Positions 8,640 to 16,524 of a stretch of DNA of 64,000 nt are shown here, one piece after another. The notes below the pieces were generated by a model that saw only the letters and a program-made list of their open reading frames with translations, made no database searches and was not told the origin of the DNA. Every line of letters begins with the position of its first letter. Position 1 is the stretch's first letter. This DNA is from Limosilactobacillus urinaemulieris. Lineage in GTDB: Bacteria; Bacillota; Bacilli; Lactobacillales; Lactobacillaceae. The DNA is taken from the NCBI RefSeq assembly GCF_014838745.1, contig NZ_JABUXR010000008.1, positions 23,855 to 87,854 on the forward strand, given 5' to 3'. The translations under genes were made by a program, and so were the position numbers.

Positions 8640-9257
8640 ATGAAATTTGGAGAACAAATTAAAGGACGACGACAGGAGTTAGATTTGACACAAGCTGAGG
8701 TGGCCGAAAAGTTATTCGTCACTCGACAAGCAGTGTCCAATTGGGAGCACAATAAAACATATCCTGATTTGAATATGCTTGTAAAAATTAGTAATGTTTA
8801 TCAAATTTCGATTGATTCTCTATTAAGGGAGGACCAAAAGTTGAAGGATTATTTAGAACAAGGGAGAGCAATGAATTCGTTTAGTGTCTCTTATGGCTTT
8901 ATTTGGGTAATGTTTGGGCTTAGTTATCTTCTTGATGATTCAACAAAAGGTGGCAGGATTGCTTGGGATGGCATGGCAGCAATCTTTCTTCTTGCCATGA
9001 TTTATGAAGAACTAGTAACACCTTTTTTTCTTGGGATCAACCGACGCACATTTTATCGGAGTGGTAAACGGCCTGACGAAAAATTATCAATTTTTGCTAA
9101 ATTGTTTTACGGAGTATTTGTTTTAGCCGTTATTGTTAGCGTGATTCTGGTTCATCAGGGAATGTCAGGACGCTATGCATTGTCAGTTTTAACTATATTG
9201 GTAGGAGTTCAGTATCTCTTACGAAAATATATGTTTCAAGAAAGTAAAACTGATTAA
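8640..9257 (+). CDS. XRE-family regulator with membrane-embedded C-terminus
   Basis: A 205-residue protein. Residues 1-60 form a Cro/CI-type helix-turn-helix (LTQAEVAEKLFVTRQAVSNWE is the recognition region), ending at the usual LLREDQKL linker. Residues 75-205 contain four hydrophobic segments (near 82-97, 107-126, 153-170 and 179-192), so the regulator is probably tethered to the membrane, a layout common in lactobacilli for stress or peptide sensing. The ligand is unknown. The short palindrome at 8572-8586 may be its operator. Confidence 0.8.
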   Translation: MKFGEQIKGRRQELDLTQAEVAEKLFVTRQAVSNWEHNKTYPDLNMLVKISNVYQISIDSLLREDQKLKDYLEQGRAMNSFSVSYGFIWVMFGLSYLLDDSTKGGRIAWDGMAAIFLLAMIYEELVTPFFLGINRRTFYRSGKRPDEKLSIFAKLFYGVFVLAVIVSVILVHQGMSGRYALSVLTILVGVQYLLRKYMFQESKTD

Positions 9258-9278
9258 CCGTGAGAAATTAGATCTACT

Positions 9279-9292
9279 ATTTCCCGGGAAAT
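9279..9292. promoter_or_regulatory. 14-bp perfect palindrome upstream of the 2-epimerase gene
   Basis: ATTTCCCGGGAAAT is a perfect palindrome 83 bases upstream of the GTG start. A possible -10 (TACAAT, 9337-9342) lies downstream. A regulatory role is inference. Confidence 0.3.
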
Positions 9293-9374
9293 AAAGTTTA
9301 TCCGGAGTAAATTTTCCCAGATATTATTAAATGTTGTACAATTAAAATAGTATTTTTGCAAAGGAGTTGTCACT

Positions 9375-10502
9375 GTGCAGAAGCCATTCAAAATTATGCT
9401 TTTATTTGGGACGCGTGCTGAAGCAATTAAGCTTGCACCAATTATCGAGCAAATGAAACGGTTTCCAAGTACTTGGAAACCATCAATTGTCATTGCTGCC
9501 CAACAGCGACGCCCGCTCCTTCAACAAACGATGGAGTTCTTGAATTTAACGGCAGATTTTGACTTAGATCTTTCTGGCCTAAAGAATACTGATTATGCTG
9601 AACAGTTAAGCAAGCTAATCCATAACCTTGATAACGTTATTAACGCTGGCCAACCGGATATGCTTTTAGTAGTGGGGGATGCAGTTACTAGTTTAGCTGC
9701 TAGTCTAGTAAGCTTTTACAACCATCTTCCGTTAGGACACGTTGAGGCGGGATTGCGGACTTATGACAAGTACCTACCATTTCCAGATGAAATGCACCGG
9801 CGGATTACAGATAATTTAGCTGACCTTTACTTTGCCCCAACAACTCGGGCCCGGGATAATTTGTTAAGTGAACACCACTCTGCTCAACAAATCTATGTGA
9901 CCGGTAACCCGGTAATTGATTCCGTTAAGGAGCGATTAACAACTAATTTTCAGAGTGATCTCCTTGAACAGATTCCCGATGATCACCGCATTATTATTTT
10001 AACGATGCAACGGGTTGAAAGTATTGGTGCGCCAATGAAACGGGTCTTTCATACAATGAGAGATATTGTGGAGACCAATGAGGATGTTGACTTAATCTAT
10101 CCGGTTTATCCCAATAGCGAGGTAATGAGTCTTGCTGATGAAGTACTGGGGAATAAAGAGCGGATTCATTTAATTCAGCCGCTTAATCATGGCGATTTCT
10201 TAAATCTTGCTGCACGGTGTGACTTTATTGTGACTGATTCTGGTGGGATTCAAGAGGAAGCGCCAGCTATTCATAAACCGGTTTTGCTTCTGCGAGAAAA
10301 AACAGAACGACAGGAAGCCGTCGATGTTGGTGCCGTTAAAGTTGTTGGTACTGATCCAACAAGTATTCAACAGGCTGTCTTTACACTTTTGAACGATCAT
10401 AAAGCCTATAAAAAAATGGATCAGGCAGAGAACCCGTTTGGCGATGGTCATGCTAGTGAACGGATCCTTGATATTATTGAAAATTACCTTAGTAAGAAGT
10501 AA
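9375..10502 (+). CDS. mnaA: UDP-N-acetylglucosamine 2-epimerase
   Basis: A 375-residue non-hydrolysing epimerase that interconverts UDP-GlcNAc and UDP-ManNAc, supplying ManNAc for wall glycans or teichoic acid linkage units. Signatures: LFGTRAEAIKLAPI near residues 10-23, GHVEAGLRTYDKYLPFPDEMHRR near 122-144, VTGNPVIDSV near 176-185, and TDSGGIQEEAP near 285-295. It starts with GTG preceded by AAGGAG. It is transcribed alone and ends at the hairpin element 10509-10559. It probably feeds the polysaccharide locus that begins 8.5 kb downstream. Confidence 0.9.
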   Translation: MQKPFKIMLLFGTRAEAIKLAPIIEQMKRFPSTWKPSIVIAAQQRRPLLQQTMEFLNLTADFDLDLSGLKNTDYAEQLSKLIHNLDNVINAGQPDMLLVVGDAVTSLAASLVSFYNHLPLGHVEAGLRTYDKYLPFPDEMHRRITDNLADLYFAPTTRARDNLLSEHHSAQQIYVTGNPVIDSVKERLTTNFQSDLLEQIPDDHRIIILTMQRVESIGAPMKRVFHTMRDIVETNEDVDLIYPVYPNSEVMSLADEVLGNKERIHLIQPLNHGDFLNLAARCDFIVTDSGGIQEEAPAIHKPVLLLREKTERQEAVDVGAVKVVGTDPTSIQQAVFTLLNDHKAYKKMDQAENPFGDGHASERILDIIENYLSKK

Positions 10503-10508
10503 GGGAGC

Positions 10509-10559
10509 GCAAATAGGGTTCCAGAGTTCGGTTATACCGGACACTGGAACCCTATTTGC
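10509..10559. repeat. 51-bp intergenic hairpin repeat, copy 1
   Basis: Arms 10509-10524 and 10544-10559 are perfect 16-base inverted repeats around a 19-base loop that can itself fold (TTCGGT/ACCGGA). It lies between convergent genes and may stop transcription, but there is no T run on either side. A related element with the same arm design is at 55555-55604. Confidence 0.75.
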
Positions 10560-10607
10560 ATACCGCGCTGTTCGTATTTGGACTTGATAAAAGTACTTAT
10601 GTCATAA

Positions 10608-11453
10608 CTATCTAACTTTCTGAATTAACTTTAAGGCTTCATCATGACTCATGTTATATGTTTTAGCTAATTCTGAAATAATTTTTTCTTGCTCTAAACC
10701 CAAATCCTTTAGCATCGTAACTGCTTTGACTTGTGCTTCATTTTGAGCTTCCTCTTTACCTTCTCTTCGTGCATCCATTAGATCAAGTTCATATTTCATA
10801 AAGCCATGCCTCCTTATCGGGTCTTCACGAATCCGTTTCATTTCAGTCCGTACTTGTTTGACAAGCTGATCACTTGTGTCAATTTGGTTTCCCATTAATT
10901 TGAGGAATCCCTTTAGCTTCATATTACCATGAAACTGGCTAGCTTTGGCATTGAAGATCGTAATTTGCCGTTGATCACCTAGCTTAAGCTTTGGATCATT
11001 AATACAGCGATTTTCAAACTGATATTTACTCCAGCCGCGACCAAAATAATCAAAATCGCAGAACATAATTATGTAGGTTGGATACTGTGCTAATTTTGTG
11101 TAATCGTCGCCAACGTTTAAAATATCGAAATCAATTTGCTGTTGGTAATAACGAAGCCGAAAGGGAAGATTGTGCTTATCCGCAACTTGCATTTCAACCA
11201 CGAAAGTCCGCTGCTCTTCATCACGGACAAAAACATCAAACCGGACTGTTCGTGCACTAATTGGACCAGTAATTTGTTTCTGGGGAGTAATTCGTGAAAT
11301 TGCTTTAATGTTTAGTTCTGGTAGGGAACGCTGAATAAGTTCTAAACAGATTTGTTCATTTTCCATTACCATCCCAAACATAATGTCATTCGTAATTGTC
11401 AAATGCTCCCATTTTTCCTCAAGTTGCTTTAGATATGATTCACGATAATCCAT
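10608..11453 (-). CDS. Rpn family recombination-promoting nuclease (PD-(D/E)XK)
   Basis: A 281-residue protein of the Rpn/YhgA-like 'putative transposase' family, now seen as PD-(D/E)XK DNA nucleases that raise RecA-independent recombination. The core is readable: TITNDIMFGMVME at residues 19-31, then RFDVFVRD near 70-77 (catalytic Asp) and FVVEMQV near 84-90 (ExQ motif), followed by the RLRYYQQQID helix. The C-terminus after residue 240 resembles a helical tail. A deleted relative of this gene lies at 60039-60200. The gene converges on mnaA; transfer within the chromosome is typical of the family. Confidence 0.85.
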   Translation of the reverse strand: MDYRESYLKQLEEKWEHLTITNDIMFGMVMENEQICLELIQRSLPELNIKAISRITPQKQITGPISARTVRFDVFVRDEEQRTFVVEMQVADKHNLPFRLRYYQQQIDFDILNVGDDYTKLAQYPTYIIMFCDFDYFGRGWSKYQFENRCINDPKLKLGDQRQITIFNAKASQFHGNMKLKGFLKLMGNQIDTSDQLVKQVRTEMKRIREDPIRRHGFMKYELDLMDARREGKEEAQNEAQVKAVTMLKDLGLEQEKIISELAKTYNMSHDEALKLIQKVR

Positions 11454-11541
11454 TTGCCACCATCCTTATTAGAGTTGAGGCTTTCAATCCTCCTAAATAT
11501 ATAAGACGGCATTTAGGCGTTTTTGCATGAAAAGCAACGAA

Positions 11542-11583
11542 GAAAAAATAGCAGCCTGCATCAATCCCTGATTCAGCCTGCTA
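11542..11583 (-). terminator. Terminator of the flavodoxin-gtrA operon
   Basis: Read on the minus strand, arms at 11574-11583 and 11549-11558 pair with one mismatch and are followed by six T (11543-11548 as A on the plus strand). Confidence 0.65.
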
Positions 11584-11587
11584 ATAT

Positions 11588-12025
11588 TTACTTATCTTCA
11601 ATCCCACGATTATCCTTAAAGATTAACCACTTCGAGAAAATATAATTTGCGATTACCACAATAACGTTATCAATAAACTTAACAATAAATTGTTGTAATG
11701 GGGTATCGAACTTGAGAACTTGGATTCCAACATAGGTAATTACCATATCAATTACTAAGGTCAGTCCACGATAGAAAAAGAAGCGAAGAATTTCAACTAA
11801 GAAGTCACTAACGGTCGTGTAGTGAGAACCAAAGACCCACACTTTATTCGTGAAGTAGGCTACTAGGACAGAGGCAAACCATGCAATTACGGTTGCTACT
11901 TCAACATTCCAGTGAAGACCGGGACTTAAAATTTGAAAGACCGCTAAGTTAACAACAGTAGTGACAACGCCCCAGAACAGGTAGGCAATGATCGATTTAT
12001 ACTTACTCCAGAGTTGCTTAATCAT
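11588..12025 (-). CDS. GtrA family membrane protein
   Basis: A 145-residue protein with four hydrophobic segments (near residues 10-30, 40-58, 77-97, 108-130) and the GtrA pattern FWGVVTTVVNLAVFQIL at the start. GtrA-like proteins are thought to flip polyprenyl-phosphate-linked sugars for three-component glycosylation together with a GtrB transferase and a GT-C enzyme. Possible partners occur downstream (GtrB-like at 20404, GT-C at 39715 and 46207). Its ATG overlaps the stop of the flavodoxin gene by one base (TAATG), so the two are coupled. Confidence 0.85.
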   Translation of the reverse strand: MIKQLWSKYKSIIAYLFWGVVTTVVNLAVFQILSPGLHWNVEVATVIAWFASVLVAYFTNKVWVFGSHYTTVSDFLVEILRFFFYRGLTLVIDMVITYVGIQVLKFDTPLQQFIVKFIDNVIVVIANYIFSKWLIFKDNRGIEDK

Positions 12026-12474
12026 TACTTAGCCGCCTTTTTAACTAATTCTGCGACAAAGTTATCAAGGGTTTTAATATCATCCTCGTCTGGCGATAAG
12101 TTAATGTGGACATTATCGGATCCCTTGGTAGCATGAGCTTTTTCAAATGCTTCGCCGAACAGGTCGACTGCCTTGCAATAATCATCAGCGTAGAAGGTAT
12201 CGCCTGAACCAGCAACCCCATAAACTTTGCCAGTTAAGTCGGCTTCTTGAAGATCATCGTAGAAGTCTAATCCTTCATCTGGAAGAGCTCCTTCATCATA
12301 GGTATAAGGACAAACTACGCAAATGTCGACATCCTGAAAGTCTTCCACGTCAGCCATTGTAATTTCCGTCTCGTCGACTTCCACACCCTGATCCTCGAAT
12401 GATTCAGTAATGATATCGGCGACATCTTCGTTGTTACCGGTGATGGTTGCGTAAACAACAAGTGCTTTAGCCAT
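12025..12474 (-). CDS. Flavodoxin
   Basis: A 149-residue, very acidic short/long-chain flavodoxin. The FMN phosphate loop follows the first strand (VVYATITGNNEDVAD, residues 6-20), and later loops that clamp the flavin are seen in CPYTYDEGALPDEG near 60-73 and AGSGDTFYADDYC near 88-100. It carries single electrons at low potential; the partner reductase is not in the window. It is transcribed divergently from the methionine aminopeptidase gene and followed directly by gtrA. Confidence 0.9.
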   Translation of the reverse strand: MAKALVVYATITGNNEDVADIITESFEDQGVEVDETEITMADVEDFQDVDICVVCPYTYDEGALPDEGLDFYDDLQEADLTGKVYGVAGSGDTFYADDYCKAVDLFGEAFEKAHATKGSDNVHINLSPDEDDIKTLDNFVAELVKKAAK

Positions 12475-12587
12475 TTTTATTCCCCCGTTTAAAATAAATT
12501 ACGTTCCATAGTATAGCATGCTTTGCTACTTCTTTGGTGACAAGTGTTATACTAGTTTACGTATAAAATAATGAAGGGGACAATTTA

Positions 12588-13442
12588 ATGATTACATTAA
12601 AATCACCACGCGAAATTGAAGCGATGGAAAAGGCCGGTGCTGCCCTTGCAAGTATGCATATTGGAATCCGGCAATTTATTAAGCCAGGAATTTCAAGTTG
12701 GGAAGTTGAAGACTTTGCCCGGAAGTACTTTAAGGCTGCCGGTGCTAAAGCCGAACAAATTGGCTTTGAAGGGTACAAATACGCAACCTGTGTCAGTGTT
12801 AATGATGAAATTTGTCACGGTTTTCCACGGAAGAAGCTCATCTTTAAAGATGGCGATTTAGCTAAGATTGATACCGTTGTTAGTGTTGACGGCTTCTTCA
12901 GTGATTCCTGCTGGAGTTATGGAATTGGTAACGTTAAGCCGGAAATTCAAAAGTTGATGGATGTTACCAAAAAGTCATTATTCATGGGGATTGATCAATG
13001 TGTTGCTGGTAACCGAATTGGTGATATTGGTGCCGTTATCCAACACTATACTGAAGATGAAAATGGTTATGGTGATGTTCGTGAATTTGTCGGTCATGGT
13101 ATTCAACCAACAATGCATGAAGATCCAATGGTTCCTCATTATGGCGAACACGGTCAAGGACTCCGCTTAAAGAACGGGATGACAATTACCGTTGAACCAA
13201 TGATTAATACCGGAACTTGGGAGGCCGATACTAGTGACCCAAGTGGTTGGCTTGCTAAAACTGCTGATGGTGGTTGGTCTTGCCAATATGAACACACGCT
13301 TGTCGTTACCGATAAGGGGCCAAAGATCTTGACTTCTCAAGATCCAGAGACTGATGCTAAATACATCTATGACGACAATTACGCTAAGTACTTGAAGCAT
13401 TACAGTGAAATTGCTAAAGATATTGCTCAAAAGTTTGAGTAA
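12588..13442 (+). CDS. map: Methionine aminopeptidase, type I
   Basis: A 284-residue enzyme that removes the N-terminal Met from new proteins. The pita-bread fold blocks are present: CVSVNDEICHGFP near residues 67-79 (His77 region), the two metal-binding Asp in VDGFFSDSCW near 99-108, GHGIQPTMHE near 170-179, TVEPM near 202-206 and EHTLVV near 236-241. A C-terminal extension of about 35 residues (YIYDDNYAKYL...) is a feature of lactobacillar versions. It has AAGGGG as binding site and is followed by a repeat element and a terminator. Confidence 0.93.
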   Translation: MITLKSPREIEAMEKAGAALASMHIGIRQFIKPGISSWEVEDFARKYFKAAGAKAEQIGFEGYKYATCVSVNDEICHGFPRKKLIFKDGDLAKIDTVVSVDGFFSDSCWSYGIGNVKPEIQKLMDVTKKSLFMGIDQCVAGNRIGDIGAVIQHYTEDENGYGDVREFVGHGIQPTMHEDPMVPHYGEHGQGLRLKNGMTITVEPMINTGTWEADTSDPSGWLAKTADGGWSCQYEHTLVVTDKGPKILTSQDPETDAKYIYDDNYAKYLKHYSEIAKDIAQKFE

Positions 13443-13445
13443 AGT

Positions 13446-13531
13446 AGAGAGCGTGAAGCCGTAAAAAACTCCCCGGAGGTTGTTAGCTCTGGCGAGTTTC
13501 GAGGGAACGCGTTTCGACTCTTTTGCACTCC
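13446..13531. repeat. Intergenic hairpin repeat family 2, short copy C
   Basis: Directly after the map stop, it shares with copy A (15444-15645) the block TTAGCTCT-GCGAGT and the 3' block GTTTCGACT...TTGCA, but the central hairpin is missing. AAACTC (near 13466) and GAGTTT (near 13494) remain able to pair. Confidence 0.5.
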
Positions 13532-13596
13532 ATTAACCCATAAGAAAATAAAGTGACCACTAAAGTTAAATAAAGGGAACATAATAATGCATAAAT

Positions 13597-13645
13597 AAAA
13601 TGGCAGATCTGCTAAAGAAAAATTAGTGATCTGTCATTTTATGAT
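13597..13645 (+). terminator. Terminator after map
   Basis: Arms 13597-13609 and 13628-13640 form a 13-bp stem with one G-U; a short T tract ends the second arm. Confidence 0.65.
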
Positions 13646-13928
13646 TTATGAGAATTGAAGGAGCAAGCTTTACTAAGAGTTATTCAAATAAATCGTTCAT
13701 AATGTTCGATGACCATATTAATAAATATACGAAAATTTATTGTATTAATCACTAATAATGTATTTTATGCGTGAATAAGTCAATTAATATGCATAAATAA
13801 AATTAGAAAATGATAAGAAATACTGAAAAACTCTTTTATTTTTAGTAAAGAGGACTATACTTAAAATATTAAATAATTTCTTATTTTTATTTAAGAATCT
13901 TTGCATTATATTATGGAGGTTTTTTGTT
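13646..13928 (+). promoter_or_regulatory. AT-rich leader of the permease gene
   Basis: No gene is seen in this AT-rich stretch. The 15-base string ATGCATAAATAAAAT occurs at 13789-13803 and also just before it, at 13587-13601 in the map terminator region. Spaced AT-rich repeats of this kind resemble binding sites of an amino-acid-responsive repressor (ArgR-like), but the match is loose. CTCTTTT/AAAGAG can form a hairpin near 13829-13852. GGAGG at 13915 is the ribosome binding site. Confidence 0.3.
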
Positions 13929-15443
13929 TTGGATGAGCAGAGTAGTAATAAAAAAATGATTACTACCTTCGGCCTAGTGACGATGATCATTACTGCGATC
14001 TTTGGTTTTGGTAACGTATCAAACGCCTACTTACAAATGGGCTACGGCAGTATTATCTGGTATGCGCTTGCGGGTATTTGTTTCTTCTTCCCGTGTGGCT
14101 TAATGATGGCAGAATATGGTTCTGCATTTAAAGACGCTAAAGGAGGAATTTACTCCTGGCTTGCCGGTTCGATTGGTGAACGAATGGCTTTTATCGGAAC
14201 TTTCGTTTGGTTAGCTTCCTGGATTGTTTGGATGGTTTCCACCGCTTCCCGGATTTGGATTACTTTTTCCGCATTGATTTTTGGTAAGGATACCACTCAG
14301 CAGTGGCATTTCTGGGGAATGACTTCAACTGAAGTTATTGGTGTCCTTGGAATTATCTTAATGATTGCTTGTACCTACTTTAGTTCTCAGGGGATGACTG
14401 CGATTGCCAAAGTTGGTTCACTTGGTGGGATCTTCACCGTTGTTGTTAATATCATTTATGTGATTGCAGCTATTATTGTTTTGATTATTAACAAGGGTGT
14501 TTTAGCTCAACATTTTGATGGTGCTCAGAGCTTGATTATGTCACCTAACCCACAATTCCAGACGCCAATTGCAATTATTTCTTTCGTTGTTTATGCAATC
14601 TTCGCTTATGGTGGTATGGAATCACTTGGATCTGTTACTGATTCAATGAAGAACCCTGAAAAGACTTTCCCACGTGGCTTAATCATTGCCTCTATTTTTA
14701 CAATCGGTGCTTATGTCATCATGATTTTGATGGCTGGTTGGTTTGCTAATTACAAGCATGACTTTGCAGTGTCGACAACTAACCTGGGGAACGCTACTTA
14801 TGTCCTCTTTAACATCTTAGGGGTTAAATTAGGAACTGCTTTAGGATTTTCTCATGCAGTTGCTCTCGAATGGGGTGCTGCCATGACACGGATTGTTGCC
14901 TTCTCACAGGCACTAGGATTCTTAGGAGCCCTCTTCGTTCTGATGTATTCACCAATTAAGGCCTTTATTCTTGGTTCTAACCCTGATTTATGGCCAAAGA
15001 AGCTCACTAAGCTTAATAAGGCGGGGATGCCTGCCAATGCAATGTGGCTTCAGGTTACAGTTGTTTCCATTATTATCTTCTTGGTTGCCTTTGGTGGTTC
15101 TGCCGCTCAACGGTTCTACACCATCTTGACTGATATGGCCAACGTTTCCACCTGTTTCCCATACCTTTTCTTAGTTGGTGCATTTCCATTCTTTAAGAAG
15201 CGGACAGATATTGAACGGCCATTTGTTGTCTTCAAGAACAAGGCATTGACTAATACGATTGTTTGTTTCGTTGAAATTATTTTGATTGTCGGAATTCTCT
15301 TTACCTTTATCCAACCAATGTTAGATAAGGATTGGGAGACTGCTTTCTGGACAATCGCTGGTCCTGTCTTCTTCGCTGCAGTAGCTTTGATCTTCTACCA
15401 AATCTCTGCTAAGAAACACCATGTTAAGAATGTGATTAAGTAG
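13929..15443 (+). CDS. APC-superfamily amino acid permease, YjeM-like
   Basis: A 504-residue permease with about twelve membrane segments. The first segment holds the APC substrate-site loop (TAIFGFGNVSNAYLQMGYGS, residues 18-37), and the middle carries GGMESLGSVTDSMKNPEKTFPRG near 233-255, typical of the glutamate/gamma-aminobutyrate family transporters annotated YjeM. It probably exchanges or imports an amino acid across the membrane. The start is TTG at 13929, 10 bases after GGAGG. The adjacent intergenic DNA is unusually rich in repeats. Confidence 0.85.
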   Translation: MDEQSSNKKMITTFGLVTMIITAIFGFGNVSNAYLQMGYGSIIWYALAGICFFFPCGLMMAEYGSAFKDAKGGIYSWLAGSIGERMAFIGTFVWLASWIVWMVSTASRIWITFSALIFGKDTTQQWHFWGMTSTEVIGVLGIILMIACTYFSSQGMTAIAKVGSLGGIFTVVVNIIYVIAAIIVLIINKGVLAQHFDGAQSLIMSPNPQFQTPIAIISFVVYAIFAYGGMESLGSVTDSMKNPEKTFPRGLIIASIFTIGAYVIMILMAGWFANYKHDFAVSTTNLGNATYVLFNILGVKLGTALGFSHAVALEWGAAMTRIVAFSQALGFLGALFVLMYSPIKAFILGSNPDLWPKKLTKLNKAGMPANAMWLQVTVVSIIIFLVAFGGSAAQRFYTILTDMANVSTCFPYLFLVGAFPFFKKRTDIERPFVVFKNKALTNTIVCFVEIILIVGILFTFIQPMLDKDWETAFWTIAGPVFFAAVALIFYQISAKKHHVKNVIK

Positions 15444-15645
15444 GAGAGTGCGAGTCAGCAGAGGACTTGCGGTTGGCTAACGATGACTTCTGGCGAAGGC
15501 GTGACTTTGTTCACGTCTAGCCAGAAGGGCGTTAGCTCTAGCAAGTCCCTGACGAGCATGTTTCGACTATGTTGCAGTGGTAATGCTGGCTCTAGCAAGT
15601 TCTTGGCAAGCACGCTTTCTGAGTCGTTATCTCGAAGTATTAAAA
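15444..15645. repeat. Intergenic hairpin repeat family 2, full copy A
   Basis: Begins with GAGTGCGAG right after the permease stop. Four nested stems can form: 15463-15470 with 15541-15548 (8 bp), 15476-15482 with 15530-15536 (GCTAACG/CGTTAGC), 15487-15494 with 15520-15527 (8 bp), and 15500-15504 with 15511-15515. A 3' block GACGAGCATGTTTCGACT follows, and a degenerate second copy of the 3' half lies at about 15588-15640. Copy B at 63599 keeps the fold with different stem sequences. Confidence 0.7.
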
Positions 15646-15650
15646 ATTAA

Positions 15651-15704
15651 ATCGGTGCAACAAACAAGTTATCGGTGCAAAATCAGTCGATTTTGCACCG
15701 ATAA
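15651..15704. repeat. ATCGGTGCAA repeats and perfect 16-bp inverted repeat
   Basis: ATCGGTGCAA occurs at 15651-15660 and 15671-15680, and inverted at 15691 onward. Arms 15669-15684 and 15689-15704 are perfectly complementary around the 4-base loop AGTC. No T run follows, so it is not a standard terminator. It may be an operator or the scar of a small mobile element. Confidence 0.6.
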
Positions 15705-15720
15705 TCTTTAAATTGCACTG

Positions 15721-15770
15721 AAAAATCAGAAAAGTTTCGGTTAATTTCCGATCTTTTCTGATTTTTTTCC
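15721..15770 (+). terminator. Strong terminator
   Basis: A perfect 14-bp stem (15721-15734 with 15753-15766), A-rich before and T-rich after, separates the permease unit from the toxin-antitoxin pair. It can act in both directions. Confidence 0.8.
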
Positions 15771-15866
15771 GTTTTTAAATGGTGTGGGAATAAGCGATAT
15801 TCCTTCTAAGACATTGAGAGGTGAGATATAATGTATATCAAATATATATTAACGGAGGGCGTTAAA

Positions 15867-16100
15867 ATGACAGTTAAGATCAGACGCGTTGGAACATCGG
15901 ATGTTCTTACCGTTCCTAAATCTATTAAGAAGCGGTACAAGGAATATGAGGTATACCAAGATCGAAGTGGGGCGATAGTGTATATGCCTAAACGTAGTAA
16001 TCCTTTTAAGAATAGTGAATTTGTTGCAAAGCATCTTTATGATGGTGATGATACTGGCTTTATTGATGGTGGGGTAAGGGATGACGAATTATTACATTAA
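15867..16100 (+). CDS. MazE/PemI-type antitoxin (AbrB-like)
   Basis: A 77-residue protein with an N-terminal swapped-hairpin AbrB/MazE domain (VKIRRVGTSDVLTVPKSIKK, residues 3-22) and an acidic C-terminal tail (LYDGDDTGFIDGG) of the type that wraps the toxin. The start at 15867 follows GGAGGG; an upstream ATG at 15831 has no binding site. A TATAAT at 15827-15832 and AT-rich dyads just after it probably form an autoregulated promoter. It overlaps the toxin gene by 20 bases. Confidence 0.75.
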   Translation: MTVKIRRVGTSDVLTVPKSIKKRYKEYEVYQDRSGAIVYMPKRSNPFKNSEFVAKHLYDGDDTGFIDGGVRDDELLH

Positions 16101-16440
16101 TAAGTACCTTCCTCAAAAGCAGGATCTGATTTGGATTGATTTTGAGCCTTCTGTTGGTGAAGAAATTAAGGGGAGGCATCCAGCAATCGTGATGAGTTCT
16201 GCTAATTATAGTAAGGTCACCGGGCTGGTAATGGTCATGTCGGTTACACATGCCAAGAATAATCGATTGAGGGAGTTCTTCATACCACTGCATACAAAGG
16301 AAATCGAAGGCTATATTAATCCACTTCAAATTTTTACGTTTAGTATTCGAAAACGCTGGGTAGAATTTACCGGAGAAATTGCTAGTCCACAAGATTGGGC
16401 TCGCGCTTTGATGATCCATAATGAAATATTGAATAGCTAA
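16081..16440 (+). CDS. MazF/PemK-type toxin (putative mRNA interferase)
   Basis: A 119-residue protein with the PemK/MazF fold: QKQDLIWIDFEPSVGEEIKGRHPAIVMS is the family start (residues 12-39; the loop GEEIKGRHPAIV holds the catalytic Arg region), followed by VMVMSVTHAKN and a Thr/Ser-rich strand. MazF-type toxins cleave mRNA at short sequences when the antitoxin is degraded. Its frame begins inside the antitoxin gene. The pair stands alone between a terminator and the YihY gene, as an orphan chromosomal module. Confidence 0.8.
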   Translation: MTNYYINKYLPQKQDLIWIDFEPSVGEEIKGRHPAIVMSSANYSKVTGLVMVMSVTHAKNNRLREFFIPLHTKEIEGYINPLQIFTFSIRKRWVEFTGEIASPQDWARALMIHNEILNS

Positions 16441-16488
16441 TAAGTGGAGATGGCCTTTTCCCCAGTTCGCACGCAATTCAAAATAATG

Positions 16489-16494
16489 TATAAT
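16489..16494 (+). promoter_or_regulatory. -10 element of the YihY gene
   Basis: TATAAT sits 31 bases before the chosen start and inside the longest open frame. This argues that the in-frame GTG at 16444 is not the start. The -35 is weak. Confidence 0.5.
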
Positions 16495-16524
16495 GAACGA
16501 GTATTACTGATGAGGAGTTGGGCA

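Noticed and set aside
9254-9493. Minus-strand ORF upstream of mnaA
   Set aside because: It overlaps the start and promoter of mnaA, has no binding site and reads as a shadow.
16444-16524. Longer YihY protein from the GTG at 16444
   Set aside because: A TATAAT at 16489 and GAGGAG before 16525 place the real start downstream; the extra residues do not resemble the family.
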